Below, piece by piece: positions 5,428 through 13,008 of a stretch of DNA of 13,043 bases. Each line of letters starts with the position of its first letter. The first letter of the stretch is position 1. Source of the DNA: Angelakisella sp. (lineage in GTDB: Bacteria; Bacillota; Clostridia; Oscillospirales; Ruminococcaceae); assembly GCA_020024515.1 (NCBI GenBank), contig JAHHTR010000054.1, positions 1-13,043 of the forward strand, in the 5' to 3' direction. The notes beneath the pieces were generated by a model. It searched no databases. It was given only the letters and a program-made list of their open reading frames with translations, and had not been told where the DNA came from. Made by a program: the position numbers and the translations under genes.

Positions 5428-6687
5428 TTAATTTTCTTCTTTAATTTTTGTCCAATAATTTTTGGCTGTTTGTTCCATTTTATTTTCGCCATAAGTATAA
5501 AAAACACTGTCCTTTAAGTCATCAGGCAGATATTGTTGTTTTACATAGCTGTTTTTATAATCGTGTGGATATAGATAGTTTTGTCCTTTGTTTTTAATTT
5601 CCACACTGTCACAATGTTTATTTTGCACAGCTCTCGGAAGAACAGTTCCTTTGCCTTGCATAACGGCATCTAGTGCCTTGGATATTCCAATGTATGCACT
5701 GTTTGATTTTGGTTGAGTGGCAAGAAAAACAGCAGCCTGTGCAAGTGGAATACGTGCCTCGGGAAGTCCCAGCTGAATAGCAGAATCTACACAAGCCTTT
5801 ACAACAGCTATTGCCATAGGATAAGCAAGCCCTATATCTTCGCTTGCAATAACAAGAAGACGTCGGCAAGGAGAAATAATATCGCCTGCCTGTACAAATT
5901 TTGCAAGATAAAACAGTGCTGCGTCAGGGTCAGAGCCACGAATTGATTTTTGCAGTCCGGACATATAATCATAGTGGTTGTCCCCATCTTTATCAAATAA
6001 AATTTCGCTCTTTTGTGTAACTTGTTTGGCATCTTCCATTGTCAATATATGGTTATTGCCTTCAACTGATATTGCACCAAGATACGTCATTTCTAGCGCA
6101 TTCATAGATTTTCTGACATCTCCGCCGCAGTGTGTGGCTATATAGTGTAGAACTCCGTCTTCAATAGATAAATTTTTTTCTTTATTAAGCCTATCAAAGC
6201 CTTTTTGAAGTGCTTTTTCTATTGCGTCGGTTGATACAGTCTTAAATTCAAAAACCGTACTTCTACTTAAAATAGCATTATATATATAGAAATACGGATT
6301 TTCGGTAGTAGATGCAATCAGTGTAATATCGCCGTTTTCTATGTATTCCAATAAGGTTTGTTGCTGTTTTTTATTTATATATTGGATTTCATCTATATAT
6401 AAGATAACACCGCCTATTGCTTCTATTCCGTCAAGACTTGATATTATTTTTTTTATATCGGAGGTTGAAGCGCTTGTACCGTTAAGTTTATATAATTTTT
6501 TGCCTGCCTTACCGGCAATTATACGTGCAACAGTTGTTTTTCCTACCCCGGGAGGTCCATAGAATATAAGATTTGTAAGTTTACCAGAATTTGCTATTCG
6601 TTTTAGAAGTCCGTGTTCTCCTAATATATGTTCTTGTCCAACAACATCGTCAAGTGTATGTGGTCTTAAATCATCTGCAAGTGGCAT
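5428..6687 (-). CDS. rarA: Replication-associated recombination protein RarA (MgsA), AAA+ ATPase
   Basis: RarA/MgsA/WRNIP1 family ATPases form tetramers that act at stalled replication forks and bind single-strand binding protein. The protein is 419 residues, close to the family norm. Visible motifs are the N-terminal LRPHTLDDVVGQEH (7-20), Walker A GPPGVGKT (44-51), Walker B ILYIDE (95-100), sensor 1 IASTTENP (124-131), the arginine-finger region ILSRSTVFEF (139-148) and the sensor 2 segment GGDVRKSMNALE. The C-terminal half carries the tetramerisation region with KSIRGSDPDAALFYLAK and the conserved RRLLVIASEDIGLA. ATG 6687 is preferred over an in-frame start 14 codons upstream: AAAGGA lies 8-9 nt before it and RarA proteins begin MPLADxLRP. 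No promoter was clear in the 244 bp to the AraC-type gene upstream. Confidence 0.96.
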   Translation of the reverse strand: MPLADDLRPHTLDDVVGQEHILGEHGLLKRIANSGKLTNLIFYGPPGVGKTTVARIIAGKAGKKLYKLNGTSASTSDIKKIISSLDGIEAIGGVILYIDEIQYINKKQQQTLLEYIENGDITLIASTTENPYFYIYNAILSRSTVFEFKTVSTDAIEKALQKGFDRLNKEKNLSIEDGVLHYIATHCGGDVRKSMNALEMTYLGAISVEGNNHILTMEDAKQVTQKSEILFDKDGDNHYDYMSGLQKSIRGSDPDAALFYLAKFVQAGDIISPCRRLLVIASEDIGLAYPMAIAVVKACVDSAIQLGLPEARIPLAQAAVFLATQPKSNSAYIGISKALDAVMQGKGTVLPRAVQNKHCDSVEIKNKGQNYLYPHDYKNSYVKQQYLPDDLKDSVFYTYGENKMEQTAKNYWTKIKEEN

Positions 6688-6931
6688 AATTTTCGTCCTT
6701 TCTTTATTTATAAAGTGTCGAATAAGCATATTGAAATAAAAGTTTTATCTTTTTCGTTAAGGCAAAATTAACTTTTTAAAATATTAATAAATGGTTGCGG
6801 ATATTCAGTTTTTATAGGAAAACGTCTTAGACTTTTCTACAAACCGTATTTTTTTACAAAAAATTGAGTAAAATTTTTATGACTCTATTGATTTCAAAAT
6901 ATGCTTATTTTTTTCTACTGGTTGAGATATG

Positions 6932-7318
6932 TTATATAAGAAACATATCATCTTTTATAAATTCTTCATTAAAATCTATTTCTTTGTATTTGTATATTTC
7001 ACGAAAATCAAGCGGTGTCATATTATTATGTTTTTTAAAAACTTTACATAAATAATTTCCGCAAGAAAAACCTGAAAGTCCAGCAATAGTATCCAGTGAA
7101 TAGTCACTTTTTGCAAGCATATATTTTGCTGACAGCAGTCGAATTTGTATTAAATATTCATTTGGGGTATACCCTGTCTCTTTTTTGAATACACGAATTA
7201 AATGATATTTTCCTATATCTAATTGTTCAGCTAAAACCTCTATACTTTCCAAATGAGGATATTCATTCTCTATTATAGACTTTGCGGTTGCAACAATTTC
7301 TTTGGCTCTATTTTCCAC
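6932..7318 (-). CDS. AraC/XylS-type DNA-binding protein without a sensory domain
   Basis: The protein is 128 residues and is essentially only the AraC DNA-binding domain. The first helix-turn-helix spans about residues 25-46 (SIEVLAEQLDIGKYHLIRVF) and the second about 74-97 (SLDTIAGLSGFSCGNYLCKVF), followed by the family hallmark FKKHNNMTPLDFRE. An acidic tail of about 18 residues ends the protein. GTG 7318 is chosen because AGGAG lies exactly 7 nt upstream; the longer frame back to a TTG at 7378 has no binding site and would read through a 22-bp palindrome. With no ligand-binding domain, it may respond to a partner or act constitutively. It is divergent from the MsmX-like ATPase gene, and the shared region carries repeats that could be its sites, so it probably regulates that gene and itself. 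Confidence 0.9.
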   Translation of the reverse strand: MENRAKEIVATAKSIIENEYPHLESIEVLAEQLDIGKYHLIRVFKKETGYTPNEYLIQIRLLSAKYMLAKSDYSLDTIAGLSGFSCGNYLCKVFKKHNNMTPLDFREIYKYKEIDFNEEFIKDDMFLI

Positions 7319-7341
7319 AAAAATTCTCCTCTCTATTTGTG

Positions 7342-7363
7342 CAAAATTTGTATACAAATTTTG
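7342..7363. promoter_or_regulatory. 22-bp perfect palindrome in the leader of the AraC-type gene
   Basis: CAAAATTTGTA is followed directly by its exact reverse complement. The centre, TTGTATACAA, fits the TNGT-N-ACNA style of operators bound by FadR-type GntR regulators (family knowledge). It lies 24 bp upstream of the GTG start and may be an operator or, in RNA, a hairpin close to the ribosome binding site. Confidence 0.55.
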
Positions 7364-7387
7364 ATAAATTTTAGGCAAAGTAAAAAA

Positions 7388-7443
7388 GTCAATTATTTAC
7401 CATAAATTATAGCTCAAAAACATCAAAATGTCAATATTTTACC
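7388..7443. promoter_or_regulatory. Two 14-bp direct repeats, 42 bp apart, upstream of the MsmX-like gene
   Basis: GTCAATTATTTACC (7388-7401) and GTCAATATTTTACC (7430-7443) match at 12 of 14 positions in the same orientation. The 42-bp period equals four DNA turns. The right copy ends one base before the -35 element at 7445, a typical activator position; the left copy overlaps a TTGACT sequence on the minus strand that could be the -35 of the AraC-type gene. AraC-family proteins commonly bind direct repeats of this sort. Confidence 0.5.
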
Positions 7444-7444
7444 C

Positions 7445-7473
7445 TTGAAAATCTTTTGCTTATTTGTTACACT
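7445..7473 (+). promoter_or_regulatory. Promoter of the MsmX-like ATPase gene
   Basis: TTGAAA (7445-7450) and TACACT (7468-7473) are separated by 17 bp. The -10 is non-consensus, which fits a promoter needing an activator. Transcription would start near 7480, inside the palindrome at 7473-7488, with a leader of about 75 nt. Confidence 0.6.
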
Positions 7474-7488
7474 TAACTCATAAGTTAA
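7473..7488. promoter_or_regulatory. 16-bp palindrome at the predicted start site of the MsmX-like gene
   Basis: TTAACT-CATA-AGTTAA begins at the last base of the -10 and covers the predicted start point. Such a position suits a repressor operator. Confidence 0.4.
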
Positions 7489-7553
7489 AGGAAAATCATT
7501 TATAGAACGGTATTTTTTATTAATTAATATAAATAATTAATCAGGAGGAAATT

Positions 7554-8666
7554 ATGGCAAGTATTTCTTTAAAACACATTTTTAAAATTTATTCAGGCGA
7601 TGTAACAGCTGTTAGTGACTTCAACTTAGAAGTTCCCGATAAGGAATTCTTAATCTTGGTTGGTCCATCAGGTTGTGGTAAATCGACAACACTTAGAATG
7701 ATAGCAGGTTTGGAAGAAATTTCAAAAGGTGAGCTATACATAGGCGACCGTCTAGTAAATGACGTTGCTCCAAAAGACAGAGATATAGCAATGGTTTTCC
7801 AAAACTATGCTCTATATCCACATATGACAGTATTCAAAAACATGGCTTTTGGTCTTGAACTACGTAAAGTTCCAAAAGATGTTATAAAAGAAAAAGTTGA
7901 AGAAGCTGCAAAAATTCTTGATATTGAGCATCTTCTAAACCGTAAACCAAAAGCTCTATCAGGTGGTCAAAGACAACGTGTTGCTTTGGGACGTGCTATG
8001 GTTCGTGATCCTGCTGTATTCCTACTTGACGAGCCTCTATCAAACCTAGATGCTAAACTGCGTGCTGCAATGCGTACAGAGATTACAAAACTACACAAAA
8101 AGCTAGGTACAACATTTGTATACGTAACACACGACCAAACAGAAGCTATGACAATGGGTGACAGAATTGTTGTTATGAAAGACGGTTTCATTCAACAAGT
8201 TGATACACCTCAAAATCTATATGACAAGCCATGTAATAAATTCGTTGCCGGATTTATCGGTTCACCACAAATGAACTTTATAAAAGCTACTATCGTTAAA
8301 GAAGGCGATATGTTCTACGCAACATTTGGTGGCTACAAACTTGAAATACCAAAAGGCAAAACAACCGATGGTACATTTGACGCGTATGTTGGTAAAGAAG
8401 TTACAATGGGTGTTCGTCCAGAAGCTATTCATGATGATGAACTATTCCTATCAGAGTTCCCAAATCTAAAAGTAAAAGCAGATGTAGAAATCGCAGAGCT
8501 TATGGGTTCAGAAATCTATATCTACATGGTAGTTGATGGAAACAACATCGTTGCAAAAGTTCCACCTCGTTCAACATACAAACCGGGTGATAACATCAGT
8601 ATTGCTATTGATATGACAAAAGCTCATTTCTTTGATAATGAGACAGACAAAACAATTTGTAATTAA
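7554..8666 (+). CDS. msmX: Orphan sugar ABC transporter ATP-binding protein, MsmX/UgpC/MalK family
   Basis: This cytoplasmic ATPase subunit powers carbohydrate importers. The protein is 370 residues, the full family size. The N-terminal ATPase domain shows Walker A GPSGCGKST (37-45), Q-loop Gln83 in VFQNYALYPH, signature LSGGQRQR (135-142), Walker B VFLLDEP with Asp159-Glu160, D-loop SNLDAKLR and switch His193 in VTHDQTEAM. The C-terminal part (about 235-370) is the MalK-type OB/TOBE regulatory region with MGVRPEAI. ATG 7554 follows AGGAGG (about 7543-7548). No permease or solute-binding gene is adjacent. In Bacillus subtilis MsmX serves several sugar importers encoded elsewhere, and a lone gene here suggests the same shared role. 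Leucine codon use is unusual: 15 of 29 are CTA, all after residue 60. It probably answers to the divergent AraC-type protein. The exact orthologue name is inferred. Confidence 0.92.
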   Translation: MASISLKHIFKIYSGDVTAVSDFNLEVPDKEFLILVGPSGCGKSTTLRMIAGLEEISKGELYIGDRLVNDVAPKDRDIAMVFQNYALYPHMTVFKNMAFGLELRKVPKDVIKEKVEEAAKILDIEHLLNRKPKALSGGQRQRVALGRAMVRDPAVFLLDEPLSNLDAKLRAAMRTEITKLHKKLGTTFVYVTHDQTEAMTMGDRIVVMKDGFIQQVDTPQNLYDKPCNKFVAGFIGSPQMNFIKATIVKEGDMFYATFGGYKLEIPKGKTTDGTFDAYVGKEVTMGVRPEAIHDDELFLSEFPNLKVKADVEIAELMGSEIYIYMVVDGNNIVAKVPPRSTYKPGDNISIAIDMTKAHFFDNETDKTICN

Positions 8667-8875
8667 TTTGTTTTTCATTTTTTTCATCCTTATCATATAA
8701 AAGTAGGGACAGAGTATTGCGAAAGTAATATTCTGTTCTTATTTTTTTGTATTATATTTTAAAATATTGACTAAAAAATATATACAAATATACATTTTAA
8801 TTAATAATGATATTAACCATAATTATAGAAAGTATTAATTTTTCATTAAAATTAAATTTTTCTATGATAAATATA
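8667..8875. other. AT-rich intergenic DNA between the ATPase and CofE-like genes
   Basis: Apart from the terminator at 8704-8748 no gene or structured RNA is recognised here. The sequence after 8750 is almost all A and T, typical of an upstream promoter region. Confidence 0.4.
8704..8748 (+). terminator. Terminator of the MsmX-like gene
   Basis: A long stem, with core ACAGAGTATTGC pairing with GTAATATTCTGT through two G-T pairs and extended on both sides, is capped by a GAAA tetraloop (8721-8724) and followed by seven T (8742-8748). It lies 38 bp after the stop codon. Confidence 0.85.
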
Positions 8876-8904
8876 TTGCAACATAGATTTTTTTATTGTA
8901 GAAT
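8876..8904 (+). promoter_or_regulatory. Promoter of the CofE-like gene
   Basis: TTGCAA (8876-8881) and TAGAAT (8899-8904) are 17 bp apart. The start would be near 8911. A 14-bp perfect palindrome, TTGTTTT/AAAACAA, follows at 8916-8929 in the leader. Confidence 0.6.
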
Positions 8905-8956
8905 GTGTTATGGTATTGTTTTAAAACAAAATACTAAATAGAAAAGAGGTCAACAT

Positions 8957-10147
8957 ATGGAAAGACTTATAGGAACTGTATCGAGAGGCATTAGAGGACC
9001 TATCGTACACGAAGGTGATAATTTATCAGACATAGTAGTAGAATCAGTAACAAAAGCACTTGAAAGCGAAAATATTCAAATTTGCGAAAAGGATATTATT
9101 GCGGTTACAGAATCCATTTTAGGTAGAGCACAAGGCAACTATGCTACAATAGACAACATTGCAACAGATATAAACAATAAAACAGGTGGAGAAACACTTG
9201 GTGTAATTTTCCCAATTCTTAGCAGAAATCGTTTTTCTATCATTTTGCGTGGTATAGCAAAGGGCGTTAAAAAAGTTGTTTTAATGCTAAGCTATCCATC
9301 TGATGAAGTAGGAAATCATTTGGTAAGTATGGATTTAATTGATGAAAAAGGGATAAATCCATATAGTGATGTATTGACAGAAAAAGAGTGGAGAGAAAAA
9401 TTTGGAGTTATTCTTCACCCATTTACAGGTGTGGATTATATTCAATTCTACAAAGATATAATCACAGATGCAGGTGCAGAAGTTGAAATAATCTTTGGTA
9501 ATAAAGCAACAGATATTTTGCCATACACAAAAAATGTTTTGACTTGCGACATTCACACACGTACTCGTTCAAAGAGACTATTAAAAGCTAATGGTGCAAA
9601 AGTGGTATTGGGACTTGATGACATAATGACAGAGTCAATTAATGGCAGTGGCTACAATGCTAATTACGGACTGCTTGGTGCAAATAAAGCAACAGAAGAC
9701 AAAATTAAGCTTTTTCCAATTAAATGTAATGAATTTGTACTTGAAGTTCAACAAAAAATGTTTGAAAAAACAGGTAAAAAAGTTGAAGTTATGGTATATG
9801 GTGATGGCGCGTTTAAAGACCCAATGGGTAAAATTTGGGAACTTGCTGACCCAGTTGTATCTCCGGGATATACAGATGGTCTAAAAGGTAGACCAAATGA
9901 AATTAAATTAAAATACCTAGCTGATAATGATTTTGCAGATTTAAAAGGTGAAGAACTTGAAAAAGCTGTAAATGATTATATCAAAAATAAAGGCAATGAT
10001 TTGACGGGTGATATGTCAAGCCAAGGAACAACACCAAGACAACTTACAGATCTTATTGGTTCACTATGCGACCTTACATCAGGAAGTGGCGATAAAGGTA
10101 CACCGTTTATATACATTCAAGGCTATTTTGATAACTATACAGACTAA
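8957..10147 (+). CDS. CofE-family (coenzyme F420-0:L-glutamate ligase-like) protein
   Basis: CofE adds glutamate to coenzyme F420-0 by a GTP-dependent amide bond. This 396-residue protein shows family traits: an N-terminal RLIGTVSRGIRGPIVHEGDNL, a segment IIAVTESILGRAQGNYA (about 47-63), a glycine-poor central region and a late block with YGDGAFKDPMGKIWELADP (about 279-297). It is longer than the roughly 250-residue archaeal CofE, as is usual for the version found in many Clostridia. Most of these bacteria are not known to make F420, and no other F420 gene is in view, so the substrate is probably different; a gamma-glutamyl or other amide ligase role is an inference. ATG 8957 has an AGAGG site 7 nt upstream. 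The gene is monocistronic, with its own promoter and terminator. Confidence 0.85.
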   Translation: MERLIGTVSRGIRGPIVHEGDNLSDIVVESVTKALESENIQICEKDIIAVTESILGRAQGNYATIDNIATDINNKTGGETLGVIFPILSRNRFSIILRGIAKGVKKVVLMLSYPSDEVGNHLVSMDLIDEKGINPYSDVLTEKEWREKFGVILHPFTGVDYIQFYKDIITDAGAEVEIIFGNKATDILPYTKNVLTCDIHTRTRSKRLLKANGAKVVLGLDDIMTESINGSGYNANYGLLGANKATEDKIKLFPIKCNEFVLEVQQKMFEKTGKKVEVMVYGDGAFKDPMGKIWELADPVVSPGYTDGLKGRPNEIKLKYLADNDFADLKGEELEKAVNDYIKNKGNDLTGDMSSQGTTPRQLTDLIGSLCDLTSGSGDKGTPFIYIQGYFDNYTD

Positions 10148-10168
10148 TTTAATATAATATTTTTATGG

Positions 10169-10207
10169 TGCACATACTGAATTCTTGTTAGGTATGTGCA
10201 TTTTTTA
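10169..10207 (+). terminator. Terminator of the CofE-like gene
   Basis: A perfect 9-bp stem (TGCACATAC / GTATGTGCA) with a 14-nt loop is followed by a T6 run from 10201. It lies 22 bp after the stop codon. Confidence 0.85.
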
Positions 10208-10253
10208 TAAAAATAAGGGTTTAAATTATTTGCAGAAAATAATTTAAACCCTT
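10206..10253 (-). terminator. Terminator of the transglutaminase lipoprotein gene
   Basis: A perfect 17-bp inverted repeat (10215-10231 with 10237-10253) and 5-nt loop lies just beyond the stop of the minus-strand gene. On the minus strand it is followed by ATTTTTATAAAAAA. It abuts the plus-strand terminator at 10169, so the two convergent genes have back-to-back terminators. Confidence 0.8.
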
Positions 10254-10260
10254 AAATATT

Positions 10261-12957
10261 TTAGTTATAGAATGTTTCTATTGTATCTATTCTGTGGTCT
10301 TTTGAAAAGTTTTCAAGAGTAGGGGAAAAGTATCTGTATGTTGTATCTATACCTTTACTTTTATCAAATTTACCGTTTTCGTAGCGATAATATGTACCCC
10401 ATGTGCTGTCTACAATAACCCATTTATTGTCTATCCATACTTCATTCCAAGCATGTGTGTTTACTGTACTGTTAGCCCAGTTTTTATCTTGATATCTATA
10501 TTGTCCTTCTACCTTTCTTGCAGGTACTCCGGCAATTCTGCATAGTTCTGCATATAGAGAGGCATAACCGTCACATATACCACGTTTGTTTTTATATACA
10601 TCATAAGCGGTTGTGTATAAATCGCTCTTTCCGTTTAATCCATCATAATCATAATATATATTTCTTATAACCCAATTATATATAGCAAGAGCTTTGTTTC
10701 GGTTTGAACCTTTGTTATTTGTGATTGATTTTGCAAGAGCAGTAAGGGCTTCCAATTCTTCACCGTATGTATTTGGGTTTATGTCAGCGGATGTCGGTGG
10801 CAGATTAAACATATTAAACATTGTTTTGTTGTGGTTATATACAGTATATCCTTCTACTTCGTCAAATAGATGAAGAATATTAATACCATTTGCGTTTGTG
10901 GATTGATTTAGGTATTGAACATTACAAATTACAATATTATCAATAGCTTCGGAAGACGTTGCTGTAAATGTTATTGTTCCTTCACCTATTGCTTTAAATA
11001 CAAGTCTGCCTTTATTCCCGCCGTTAAATGAAACAACTTCTATATTACTGCTTGCAACGTAGGTCAAATTACCGTCTTTTTCAGGTATTTCGTATGGAAT
11101 AGAGTTTATAAAATCAGGATATGCCTCAACCGATGTAGCAATTTTAAGTGTTGTTTTCTTTTCACCGACAGTCACAGGGATTTTCAAAATATACGGTGTA
11201 TATCCTTCTCTTTTACCTTCTACGATAATTTCAGTATTACCCATCTGTTTTGCTGTCACTTGCAATGTTCCAGAACTGCTTACTTCTACTGTGCATACAT
11301 TTTCATCAACAGGTTTTGCGGTAATTGTTACACTGGTTGTAGGTTGTTTTTTTATGGCAATAGTTTCTTTTTCGCCTTCACTAAAATATAAATCTGTTAT
11401 TTTAGATTCAAGTATTATTTTAGGACATTGAATCTTTATTTGTTTTTTAAGATAGAATGATTCATAACCATCAGCGGTTATTTCAATTTCAAGGTCAACT
11501 GTACCGTCAGCAATAGGTTTTAATATAAGACGTCCATCGCTTATAGATACTTCAAGTTTGCCTTCTTCACTCATCTTATATTCAATATTAGAATGTTTTG
11601 GAATATTTCCGAATTGCAAGTATTTATTTTTGGTAATAACATCACCTATCATTTCCGCAGATATGGTAGGTCTTATTTTTTCTTTTGTAACTTTATATGG
11701 GATAGTTGTTATGGTTTCTATTAAACCTTCACCAAAAGCACGTACTTTTATGTCTCCACTACTTTCTTTTAATCCTCTTACGAATATTCCTGTTGAACCT
11801 ACTTGAATATTTATATTTGCCTTGTCATATATAAATTCAAGGTCAGTTTTGTCAGTTTTTGAGTATTGCACACGCAATCCGTTTTTTACGTCTATATCAA
11901 TTAAGTCTGTTGATGGGATAAATTTTGCTCGTGGAGGTAAAATTTTAAAGTTACTTGTATATGTATAGTTTTCGTATCCGTCTGCAATTAATGTTATTGT
12001 TAACGTTGTATTACCCTGTTTTTTCGGAGTAAAAGATATATTGCCTGACATATCGTTTCTGACAGTAAGCATTTCTTCGTCATATTTTACATCATATCTC
12101 AGTAGTTTTGTAGGATCTGCTTTTATTTTCTTTTCTTTGCGATAATATACAATTCTATCTGTATTTAAATTTTCAGGTAAAATATTGATTTTAATATTTT
12201 CGTCATTCAGGTAGATTTCATTAAAGTTTGGTTCTGTAATTTTACACTGAATTAAAGGAGTTTTTGCATTGATTGTTAATTGGTATTTTGCAGGTTTGTA
12301 TTCATTCGCTGTTGCTTCAATATCAAGTGTAAATGTTCCTGCTTTAACAGTTGAAACATATAGTTTATTATCTTTTATTTCTGTATTTATTTCTTTTATA
12401 GGAGTAACCTTATATTTAACACCATTTACAACCTCTTCACCATTATCTGCATTAAGTGTTATTTCGGTATATATACCGTTTGCCTCTATTTCAACAGTAT
12501 TGTTGGAATTTGGCTTGGGATTTCCTGTTAAATCAACAGACTGTGTAGATGTAATATACAGTATTGATGGCTTTATATTAACATTAAGTGTTACTTTCTT
12601 TTTATCAAAATTTCCGTCAAAAGAAAAAGTAAGTTTTGTATTACCAATAGTTTTGCCTTCAATAGTTATACCATTACTGTATTTTTTCACTTCTACGTTT
12701 TCGTTATCTTGTTTTATGTCATAGTCTATTTGTTCAAGTTGCTTTGGCAAAGTATATTTAACAGTGTATGTGTCGCCTTGTGGAATATCTATGGTATGAG
12801 TTAAATCTTCGGTATTTATTATATCAGAGGCAGATATAATTGTATTATCCATAAAGTTAATGGAAAAATCGGAAACATCAACTTTTGTCAGTGAACAACC
12901 CGACAAAATAGTAAGTAAAAATATTAGCAATAATACTATATGTATATTTCTTTTCAT
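10261..12957 (-). CDS. Large lipoprotein with tandem Ig-like repeats and a C-terminal transglutaminase-like domain
   Basis: The protein is 898 residues. The signal peptide (1-20) ends in the lipobox LSGC with Cys21, so the protein should be tethered to the outer face of the membrane. Residues about 45-680 are beta-rich and contain repeated Ig/BIG2-like units of roughly 85-110 residues. Each ends in a motif such as TANEY (216), IADGY (324), TADGY (494) and KREGY (582) followed by a hydrophobic strand. The C-terminal domain (about 735-898) is transglutaminase/protease-like, with the catalytic triad visible as Cys795 in RGICDGYA, His835 in NTHAWNEVW and Asp850 in VIVDSTWG. Family members act as peptidases or cross-linkers on the cell surface; the target here is unknown. 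ATG 12957 is chosen because the signal peptide starts there, although its AAAGG site is 15 nt away, longer than usual. It is a single gene convergent with the CofE-like gene. Confidence 0.88.
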   Translation of the reverse strand: MKRNIHIVLLLIFLLTILSGCSLTKVDVSDFSINFMDNTIISASDIINTEDLTHTIDIPQGDTYTVKYTLPKQLEQIDYDIKQDNENVEVKKYSNGITIEGKTIGNTKLTFSFDGNFDKKKVTLNVNIKPSILYITSTQSVDLTGNPKPNSNNTVEIEANGIYTEITLNADNGEEVVNGVKYKVTPIKEINTEIKDNKLYVSTVKAGTFTLDIEATANEYKPAKYQLTINAKTPLIQCKITEPNFNEIYLNDENIKINILPENLNTDRIVYYRKEKKIKADPTKLLRYDVKYDEEMLTVRNDMSGNISFTPKKQGNTTLTITLIADGYENYTYTSNFKILPPRAKFIPSTDLIDIDVKNGLRVQYSKTDKTDLEFIYDKANINIQVGSTGIFVRGLKESSGDIKVRAFGEGLIETITTIPYKVTKEKIRPTISAEMIGDVITKNKYLQFGNIPKHSNIEYKMSEEGKLEVSISDGRLILKPIADGTVDLEIEITADGYESFYLKKQIKIQCPKIILESKITDLYFSEGEKETIAIKKQPTTSVTITAKPVDENVCTVEVSSSGTLQVTAKQMGNTEIIVEGKREGYTPYILKIPVTVGEKKTTLKIATSVEAYPDFINSIPYEIPEKDGNLTYVASSNIEVVSFNGGNKGRLVFKAIGEGTITFTATSSEAIDNIVICNVQYLNQSTNANGINILHLFDEVEGYTVYNHNKTMFNMFNLPPTSADINPNTYGEELEALTALAKSITNNKGSNRNKALAIYNWVIRNIYYDYDGLNGKSDLYTTAYDVYKNKRGICDGYASLYAELCRIAGVPARKVEGQYRYQDKNWANSTVNTHAWNEVWIDNKWVIVDSTWGTYYRYENGKFDKSKGIDTTYRYFSPTLENFSKDHRIDTIETFYN

Positions 12958-12979
12958 TGTTTCAATATATATCCTTTCT

Positions 12980-13008
12980 ATAATAAGTATAATTTTTAAT
13001 AAGTGCAA
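12980..13008 (-). promoter_or_regulatory. Possible promoter of the transglutaminase lipoprotein gene
   Basis: On the minus strand TTGCAC (13008-13003) and TATTAT (12985-12980) are 17 bp apart. The start would be near 12973, which places the ribosome binding site at the very 5' end of the message; this makes the assignment tentative. If correct, it rules out translation from the upstream in-frame codon at 13008. Confidence 0.45.

Noticed and set aside
4871..5431. A 186-residue plus-strand frame opposite the NTF2-like lipoprotein
   Set aside because: It is antisense to a gene with a clear signal peptide, promoter and ribosome binding site. Its Ser/Val-rich composition reflects the complement of the Ser/Thr/Glu linker.
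5618..6032. Short Cys/Ser-rich frames inside rarA on both strands
   Set aside because: They lie in other frames of a well-supported RarA gene and have no start signals.
7319..7378. A 20-residue extension of the AraC-type protein from a TTG start
   Set aside because: There is no ribosome binding site before the TTG, and the extension would be encoded by the 22-bp palindrome. GTG 7318 has an ideal AGGAG.
10169..10253. Nested inverted repeats as ends of a mobile element
   Set aside because: The two stem-loops are adjacent, have different arm sequences and each carries a T-tract pointing away from its gene. They are back-to-back terminators of convergent genes.
12269..12724. A 151-residue plus-strand frame that looks hydrophobic
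   Set aside because: It is antisense to the Ig-like repeats of the transglutaminase lipoprotein; beta-rich sequence often gives hydrophobic antisense frames. No ribosome binding site was seen.
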